From Paracoccaceae bacterium (lineage in GTDB: Bacteria > Pseudomonadota > Alphaproteobacteria > Rhodobacterales > Rhodobacteraceae): a stretch of 53,108 bases of DNA. Shown here piece by piece: positions 47,182-53,108 of this stretch; positions within the stretch are counted from its first letter, which is position 1; each line of letters starts with the position of its first letter. The notes beneath the pieces are model-generated. The model was not told the origin of the DNA, ran no database searches, and was given only the letters and a program-made list of their open reading frames with translations. The stretch covers positions 1-53,108 of the forward strand of contig DAIEJF010000226.1 of NCBI GenBank assembly GCA_027351005.1. Direction: 5' to 3'. The translations under genes and the position numbers were made by a program.

Positions 47182-47715
47182 TCATCGTTCGGCCTTGCGC
47201 GGCCCGGGGTGGCGGTAGATGCGTGCGGGCTTGCCCGCGGGCGAGGTCCAGTCGCGCTCGAACGTGGCCCCCAGCCGTTCCGCCAGCGCGATCGACCGCG
47301 CGTTGTCGGGGGCGATCACGCTGGTCAGCGTGGTCCAGGCCAACGTGTCATAGGCGAAGGCGCGCAGGCGCAGCGCGGCCTCGCGGGCAAAGCCGCGCCC
47401 CTCGTACCCGTCGAACAGCACCCAGCCCAGTTCCGGTTCCGGCCAGCCCTCGGGGTTCCAGAAACCGGCCTGCCCGACATGGGCACCGGTGTCGCGTTCG
47501 ATCAGCCGAAACAGGCCGTAGCCCCGCAGCAGCCAGTGGCCCATCTCGGCGGCAAAGGCCCGCCAGGCCGCAGCCCGGTTCTGCGGGCCGCCCATGTAGC
47601 GGCTGCGGTCGCTGGCCCAGTAATCGGCGTAGGGCGTGAAATCCAGCGCCTCGGGCGCCCGCAGGATCAGGCGCTCGGTGGTCAGGACGGGGGCATCGAT
47701 CAGGGCAAGGCTCAT
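47182..47715 (-). CDS. GNAT N-acetyltransferase, single domain
   Basis: APVLTTERLILRAPEALDF...GRGFAREAALRLRAFAYDTL...NARSIALAERLGA. Confidence 0.88.
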   Translation of the reverse strand: MSLALIDAPVLTTERLILRAPEALDFTPYADYWASDRSRYMGGPQNRAAAWRAFAAEMGHWLLRGYGLFRLIERDTGAHVGQAGFWNPEGWPEPELGWVLFDGYEGRGFAREAALRLRAFAYDTLAWTTLTSVIAPDNARSIALAERLGATFERDWTSPAGKPARIYRHPGPRKAER

Positions 47716-47719
47716 CGTG

Positions 47720-49231
47720 TCACTTCTTCTTGCCGAACCCGCCAAAGCCCGACAGGCCTTGCGGCAGCTTCAGCCCGCCACCGCCAAGGCCCGGCATGCC
47801 CGAGGGCATCTTGCCCTTGGCCAGATCGGCGGCGGCCTTCATCTGTTCGGGGTCGAGGTTGGAGAAATCGGGCAGGCGGCCTTCCTTGCGGCCAGCGAAC
47901 ATGTCTTTCATCGCGGCCTTCAACATCCCGCCCTTGCCCAGCTTCTTCATCGTGTCGGCCATCTGGCGGTGCATCTTCAGAAGCTTGTTCAGCTCGGCCA
48001 CATCCAGCCCCGCGCCGGCCGCGATGCGGCGCTTGCGCGATGCCTGCAGAAGGTCGGGGTTCGCGCGCTCCTTCTTGGTCATCGAGTTGATCAGCGCGAT
48101 CTGGCGTTTCAGCATCCGGTCATCCAGACCCGCCGCCTCGGCCGCCTTCGACATCTTGCCCATGCCGGGCAGCATGCCCATGATCGACTGCATCCCGCCC
48201 ATCTTCAGCATCTGGTCAAGCTGGGCCTTCAGGTCGTTCATGTTGAACAGACCCTTCTGGAACCGCTTCATCGCGCGTTCCATCTGTTCGGCTTCCAGCG
48301 TCTCCTGTGCCTTCTCGACCAGGGCCACGATGTCGCCCATGCCCAGGATGCGGCCTGCGACACGCTCGGGCTCGAACGTCTCGATGGCGTCCATCTTCTC
48401 GCCAAGGCCGACAAAGCGGATCGGCTTGCCGGTGACCGCGCGCATCGACAGCGCCGCCCCCCCGCGGCCGTCGCCGTCCATCCGGGTCAGCACCACGCCG
48501 GTGATGCCGACCTTGCCGTCGAATTCGGTGGCCACATTCACCGCGTCCTGGCCGGTCAGGCCGTCGACAACCAGCAGCGTCTCGCGCGGGGCCACCACGT
48601 CGCGGACGGCCTGCACCTCGTCCATCAGCACTTCGTCGATGTGCAGACGGCCCGCGGTGTCGAGCATGTAGACATCATAGCCGCCAAGGCTTGCCTGCGT
48701 CTTGGCGCGCCGCGCGATCTGCACCGCGGTCTCGCCCTTCACGATCGGCAGCGTATCCACGCCGACCTGCGCACCCAGGATCGCCAGCTGTTCCATCGCC
48801 GCCGGGCGGTTGGTGTCGAGCGAGGCCATCAGCACCCGCTTGCCGTTCTTTTCCTTCAGCCGCTTGGCAAGCTTGGCCGTTGTCGTCGTCTTGCCCGAGC
48901 CCTGAAGGCCCACCATCAGGATGGGAGAGGGCGGGTTGTCGATCTTCAGGGCATCGGCCGGGCCCTCGCCGCGCAGCACGTCGATCAGCGCGTCGTGGAC
49001 GATCTTGACGACCTGCTGGCCGGGCGTCACGGATTTCGTCACCGCTTGGCCCGCGGCCTCTTTCTGCACCTTCGCCACGAAATCGCGGGCCACCGGCAGG
49101 GACACGTCGGCCTCGAGCAGCGCGGTGCGCACCTCGCGCAGCGCGGTGGCCACATCGGCGTCCGACAGGGCGCCCTGCTTGGTCAGCCGGTCGAACACGC
49201 CGCCGAGCCGGGCGGAAAGGTTCTCGAACAT
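47720..49231 (-). CDS. ffh: Signal recognition particle protein Ffh
   Basis: GLQGSGKTTTTAKLAKRLKEK; DTAGRLHIDE; Met-rich M domain; start MFENLSARLGGVF inside ORF to 50401. Confidence 0.95.
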   Translation of the reverse strand: MFENLSARLGGVFDRLTKQGALSDADVATALREVRTALLEADVSLPVARDFVAKVQKEAAGQAVTKSVTPGQQVVKIVHDALIDVLRGEGPADALKIDNPPSPILMVGLQGSGKTTTTAKLAKRLKEKNGKRVLMASLDTNRPAAMEQLAILGAQVGVDTLPIVKGETAVQIARRAKTQASLGGYDVYMLDTAGRLHIDEVLMDEVQAVRDVVAPRETLLVVDGLTGQDAVNVATEFDGKVGITGVVLTRMDGDGRGGAALSMRAVTGKPIRFVGLGEKMDAIETFEPERVAGRILGMGDIVALVEKAQETLEAEQMERAMKRFQKGLFNMNDLKAQLDQMLKMGGMQSIMGMLPGMGKMSKAAEAAGLDDRMLKRQIALINSMTKKERANPDLLQASRKRRIAAGAGLDVAELNKLLKMHRQMADTMKKLGKGGMLKAAMKDMFAGRKEGRLPDFSNLDPEQMKAAADLAKGKMPSGMPGLGGGGLKLPQGLSGFGGFGKKK

Positions 49232-49510
49232 CTGCGGCCTCCTGCCGGTTGCACCTCTGCCGGGCCATATGGGCACCGACGCCTCAAACGCCAACGTCAC
49301 CCGCGGGCGCAACGCGCTGGCGGATGGCGATCCCGGGACATGCCCAAGGGACCGGGGGTCATGGCGAACCTCCGGGATTGGGGGCGTATACGCCGTTGCG
49401 GCCTGCGGGTCAACGGGGGTGGGCGGGCGCGCTCCGGGCCCCACCCGGGCAGCCGCCCCGGGGCCGTCGCGGAACGGAAAATTCCTTGACCCCCTCGCCG
49501 CGGCGCCGGG

Positions 49511-50365
49511 ATGCGCTATCGTCTGGGCAGAAATGCGGAGGTGCGGATGCGCGACGGGGTGATCTATGTGGCGAAGGGTGCGGGGTATCTGGATCTTGCC
49601 GAACGCTCTGCGGCCTCGCTCAGGGCGCTGAACCCGGGGCTCGCGGTCGATCTTTACACCGATCAGCCCGCGGTGGCCGAGGGTCTCTTCGACCGCGTGC
49701 TGCCCATCCCCGCCAGCGGCCCCACGCCGAAGCTGGCCTGCCTGCCCGAAAGCCGGTTCGAGCGCACGCTCTATCTGGATTGCGACACGCTGGTGCTGGC
49801 ACCCTTCGGCGACCTGTTCGACATCCTCGACCGGTTCGAACTGGCGCTGACGCATGACGTGCGGCGCACCTCGGCCCTGGTCCGCGAGGGGCACCTGCAC
49901 GACACGCCCTATGCCTTTCCGCAGATGAATTGCGGGGTGATGCTTTACCGCCGCTCGCCCGCCGTAGCCGCCTTCTTGGCCCAATGGCAGGCACGCTACC
50001 GCGCGGCCGGGCGGTCGCGCGATCAGGTGACCTTCCGCGATCTGGTCTGGGAAAGCGACATCCGGTTCTATGTGCTGCCCGAGGAATTCAACCTGCGCCG
50101 GGTCACCGTGCTGGATGCCTGGGAGCCGCTGGACGCGCGGCCGACCATCCTGCATTCGCACCGCCTGCTGCAACACCTGCGGGGGGCCGACGCGCGGCTG
50201 GATGATCTGGCCGCGATCATGACTGCCGAGCGGGTGGCGCGGGGCGAGGAATGGGCCGGGCTGGGGCTTTCGGTGCCGGTGGAACCGGGTGCGGACCCGG
50301 CGGCGCCCTTCCACGCGGCGGAAACACGGGCGGGTCGCGGTGCCGCCACGGGAACGCGCGACTGA
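49511..50365 (+). CDS. Glycosyltransferase-like protein (nucleotide-diphospho-sugar transferase fold)
   Basis: FERTLYLDCDTLVLAPFGDLFDILDRFELALTHD; NCGVMLYRRSPAV. Confidence 0.7.
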   Translation: MRYRLGRNAEVRMRDGVIYVAKGAGYLDLAERSAASLRALNPGLAVDLYTDQPAVAEGLFDRVLPIPASGPTPKLACLPESRFERTLYLDCDTLVLAPFGDLFDILDRFELALTHDVRRTSALVREGHLHDTPYAFPQMNCGVMLYRRSPAVAAFLAQWQARYRAAGRSRDQVTFRDLVWESDIRFYVLPEEFNLRRVTVLDAWEPLDARPTILHSHRLLQHLRGADARLDDLAAIMTAERVARGEEWAGLGLSVPVEPGADPAAPFHAAETRAGRGAATGTRD

Positions 50366-50442
50366 CGGCGCAACGGGTGGCCGACCCTTGCCCCGGCGCA
50401 CGAGTTCCCTAAGGTGGCGCTGCCTGACGAACAGGGGGCGTG

Positions 50443-51330
50443 ATGCCGGTAGAGACTTGGGATGAGATCCGCACCGCGTTTCATGTGGCGCGCCTTGGCA
50501 CGGTGTCGGGTGCGGCCGAGGTGCTTGGGGTGCACCACGCCACGGTGATCCGGCATATCGACGCGCTGGAAAAGCGGCTGGGCGTGCGGCTGTTCCAGCG
50601 CCACGCCCGCGGCTATACGCCCACCGAGGCGGGCAGCGATCTGCTGCAGGTGGCGCAGGCGACCGAGGACCAGTTCGCCCAGTTCGCCGCCCGCATCAAG
50701 GGCCGCGGCGAGGCGGTGACGGGCGAGCTTGTCGTCACCTCGCTGCCCGACCTGATGCCGCATCTGGCGCCCGTTCTGGTGGGCTTTCAGCAGCAGCATC
50801 CGGGGCTTCGGGTGCGCTACCTGACCGATACGCGGCTTCTCAAGCTCGAATACGGCGAGGCGCATGTGGCCATCCGCGCCGGGCGCGCACCGGGAGAGCC
50901 CGACAATGTGGTGCAGCCGTTCCTGCAGATCGGCTTCGGGCTTTATGCCGCGCAAAGCTACATCGACCGCACGGGCCGCCCCGAGACCGAGGCGGACCTT
51001 GCCCGCCACAGCTTCATCGGCCCCGACAGCGACAGCAGCCGCGCGCCCTTCTTCCGCTGGCTGGTGCAGGCGGTGCCGACCGATGCGGTCACCTTCCGCT
51101 GCACCGACATCAGCGCGATGCAACTGGCGGTGGAACGGGGCGCGGGGCTTGGCTTCCTGCCCGCCTGGTGGGCCCGGAACCAGCCGGGACTGGTCGAGGT
51201 GATGCCGCCGCGGCCCGACTGGCAGGTGGAACTGTGGCTGGTGACGCATGTCGACCTGCACCGCACCACCAAGGTTCAGGCCTTCCTTGCCCATCTCAAG
51301 CAGGAGGCGAAATCCTGGCCGCTGTTCTGA
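50443..51330 (+). CDS. LysR family transcriptional regulator
   Basis: FHVARLGTVSGAAEVLGVHHATVIRHIDALEKRLGVRLFQRHARGYTPTEAG. Confidence 0.93.
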   Translation: MPVETWDEIRTAFHVARLGTVSGAAEVLGVHHATVIRHIDALEKRLGVRLFQRHARGYTPTEAGSDLLQVAQATEDQFAQFAARIKGRGEAVTGELVVTSLPDLMPHLAPVLVGFQQQHPGLRVRYLTDTRLLKLEYGEAHVAIRAGRAPGEPDNVVQPFLQIGFGLYAAQSYIDRTGRPETEADLARHSFIGPDSDSSRAPFFRWLVQAVPTDAVTFRCTDISAMQLAVERGAGLGFLPAWWARNQPGLVEVMPPRPDWQVELWLVTHVDLHRTTKVQAFLAHLKQEAKSWPLF

Positions 51331-51356
51331 GCCCGCAGGCCCGCGGGCATCTGGCG

Positions 51357-52202
51357 ATGCTGGCGTTTTCGGCGCTGGTCGCGGGGTCCTTCGCGCTGGG
51401 CTCGATGGCGGCCAACCTGATCGCGCCCGCCGCGCTGAACGCGCTGCGCTTTGCCATTGCCGCCGCGGTGATCGGGGCGCTTGCTGGCGTCACGACCGGC
51501 TTGCCGCGGCGGGCCGCCGAGGCACCGTGGCGCTACCTGGTGCTGGGGGGCCTTTTCTCGGGCTATTTCGTGCTGATGTTCTACGGGTTGCAGACCGCGG
51601 CGCCGGTCTCGGCCGCGGCGGTCTTCACCCTGACGCCGGTGATGGCCGGGGGCTTCGGCTGGCTCTTGCTGCGCCAGGTGACCACGCCGCGGATGGCGCT
51701 GGCACTGGCGATCGGCGGGGCGGGGGCGCTGTGGGTCATCTTCCGCGGCGATCCGGCGGCCTTGCTGGCCTTTCACGTCGGACGCGGCGAAGAACTCTAT
51801 TTCCTCGGCTGCATCGCGCACGCGGTCTATACGCCAATGGTGCGCAAGCTGAACCGGGGCGAGCCGCCGGTGGTCTTCACCTTCGGCACGCTGCTGGCCG
51901 GGACGCTGGTGATGACCGTCTTCGGCTGGCACGACCTGCGCGCGACCGACTGGGCGCATCTGCCCGCGATCGTCTGGATCACGCTGATCTACCTTGCACT
52001 CTTCGCCTCGGCGGCCAGTTTCACGCTGTTGCAGACCGCGACCATGGTGCTGCCCTCGGCCAAGGTGATGGCCTATACCTATCTGGTGCCAAGCTGGGTA
52101 ATCCTGTGGCAGATCGCGCTGGGCCACGGCTCTCCGCCCGCCACGGTGGGGGTGGGCGTGGGGATGACGGCGCTGGCGCTGGTGCTGCTGTTGCGCGACT
52201 GA
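51357..52202 (+). CDS. EamA/DMT family transporter
   Basis: Ten-TM pattern; AAPVSAAAVFTLTPVMAGGFGWLLLRQ; start uncertain. Confidence 0.88.
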   Translation: MLAFSALVAGSFALGSMAANLIAPAALNALRFAIAAAVIGALAGVTTGLPRRAAEAPWRYLVLGGLFSGYFVLMFYGLQTAAPVSAAAVFTLTPVMAGGFGWLLLRQVTTPRMALALAIGGAGALWVIFRGDPAALLAFHVGRGEELYFLGCIAHAVYTPMVRKLNRGEPPVVFTFGTLLAGTLVMTVFGWHDLRATDWAHLPAIVWITLIYLALFASAASFTLLQTATMVLPSAKVMAYTYLVPSWVILWQIALGHGSPPATVGVGVGMTALALVLLLRD

Positions 52203-52256
52203 GCAGGGGCTTGAACGGCGGGCGGTCCGGCGCCATGTATTCCGCAACCTGAATAT

Positions 52257-52715
52257 ATGGAGGACGCCGTGGCCGAGGCCGTGAAGCTGACATGTACGCA
52301 GTGCGGGCAGGCGAACCGCATCCCCGCCGAACGCCTGACTGCGGGCCCGAAATGCGGGGTCTGCGGGGCGAAACTGGCCGATGGGGCGGTGGGCGAGCTG
52401 GACATGCCGACGCTGACCAAGGCGGTGCGCGGCGATGACCTGCCGATCCTGATCGATTTCTGGGCGCCCTGGTGCGGCCCCTGCCGGATGATGGCGCCGG
52501 AATTCGCCAAGGCGGCCAAGGGGCTGGCCCCGCGGGTGCGCTTTGCCAAGATCAACACCGAGGATCACCCCGAAGCCTCGCAACGCTTCGGCATCCGCGG
52601 CATCCCGCTGTTGATCCTGTTCCACAAGGGGCGCGAAGTGGCGCGCCTGACCGGCGCGCGGCCGGCTGCCGAGATCGACCGCTTCGTGCGCGATCACGTT
52701 GCGCTGGCGGCCTGA
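52257..52715 (+). CDS. trxC: Thioredoxin TrxC-like with N-terminal zinc motif
   Basis: [11 protein letters not shown]...CGVCG zinc motif; [16 protein letters not shown]. Confidence 0.93.
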   Translation: MEDAVAEAVKLTCTQCGQANRIPAERLTAGPKCGVCGAKLADGAVGELDMPTLTKAVRGDDLPILIDFWAPWCGPCRMMAPEFAKAAKGLAPRVRFAKINTEDHPEASQRFGIRGIPLLILFHKGREVARLTGARPAAEIDRFVRDHVALAA

Positions 52716-52773
52716 GGATTCTGCCGGGGGGCGCTTGACATCCCCCCGGCCTTGCGCCAAACAGCGCGCCCAT

Positions 52774-52849
52774 GGGGCTGTAGCTCAGTTGGGAGAGCGC
52801 ATCGTTCGCAATGATGAGGTCAGGGGTTCGATCCCCCTCAGCTCCACCA
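52774..52849 (+). tRNA. tRNA-Ala(CGC)
   Basis: Cloverleaf folds by eye; loop TTCGCAA gives anticodon CGC; G3:U70 Ala identity pair; CCA encoded. Confidence 0.93.
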
Positions 52850-53078
52850 CTCATCATAAAGCGTTTGATTGGAATGAGTTAGGTCGGGTCGTTGACTGCG
52901 GCTGACCAATCTCCTTACCAATTTTCGCGGGCCTGTGAAGGGCGATTCAGGGTGCCGTGAGGTGGGTCTGAGAGGTGGGCAGTTTGCTGGAACCCTGAGC
53001 CTCGCGGAACCGCTGAAATCGTTGACGGGAACCAAGTCCGTCCCCATCGTCTTCTAGGGACAACCTTGAGGGCGAGTC

Positions 53079-53108
53079 ATGGAACTCAAAGACTTCATCG
53101 TTCAGACG
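53079..53108 (+). CDS. Partial ORF start MELKDFIVQT..., possibly trypco2-like small protein
   Basis: ATG preceded by GAGGGCGAG; truncated by window end. Confidence 0.35.
   Translation, partial: MELKDFIVQT

Noticed and set aside
1-53108. Insertion sequences, CRISPR arrays, rRNA operons, prophage structural genes
   Set aside because: None recognised on reading both strands

Overview
The window is 53 kb of high-GC alphaproteobacterial chromosome, Rhodobacteraceae/Paracoccaceae-like by gene content and order (inferred, not searched). From left to right it holds: glcE-glcF; a secreted trypsin-like protease; Hsp20; an HTH-only ModE-like regulator with modABC; an SbmA/BacA-type transporter; a Na/Pi symporter with a Pho-box-like site; gabD-like ALDH; an HGGYW alpha/beta hydrolase; a P1 (S58) peptidase, SDR and ALDH next to a dipeptide-type ABC transporter with no visible substrate-binding protein, where the ALDH is interrupted by one in-frame TAG; and a DHA2 MFS exporter. 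The centrepiece (about 21.5-31.8 kb, possibly to 34.5 kb) is a cytoplasmic sulfur-oxidation (sHdr-LbpA) locus: lipoate ligase, a class I amidotransferase-like protein lacking the catalytic Cys, DsrE, HdrC1-B1-A-hyp-C2-B2, an unknown 156-aa protein, LbpA, DsrE3-like and TusA, with a convergent ArsR/SqrR-type regulator. A molybdo-hydroxylase pair (IorAB-like) lies immediately upstream. The rest is kynA with a thioesterase, galE, a PotABCD-like ABC operon, mipZ, the rpmE-rplS-trmD-rimM-rpsP-ffh housekeeping block with an array of three GNAT domains, a glycosyltransferase, LysR/EamA, a thioredoxin, and tRNA-Ala(CGC) followed by a possible accessory-island boundary. The main leads are the pseudo-amidotransferase, the 156-aa protein, a near-identical 18/19-nt motif upstream of two sulfur-locus transcription units, and a Shine-Dalgarno-overlapping hairpin before the lipoate ligase. 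No database searches were possible; family calls come from motif recognition.
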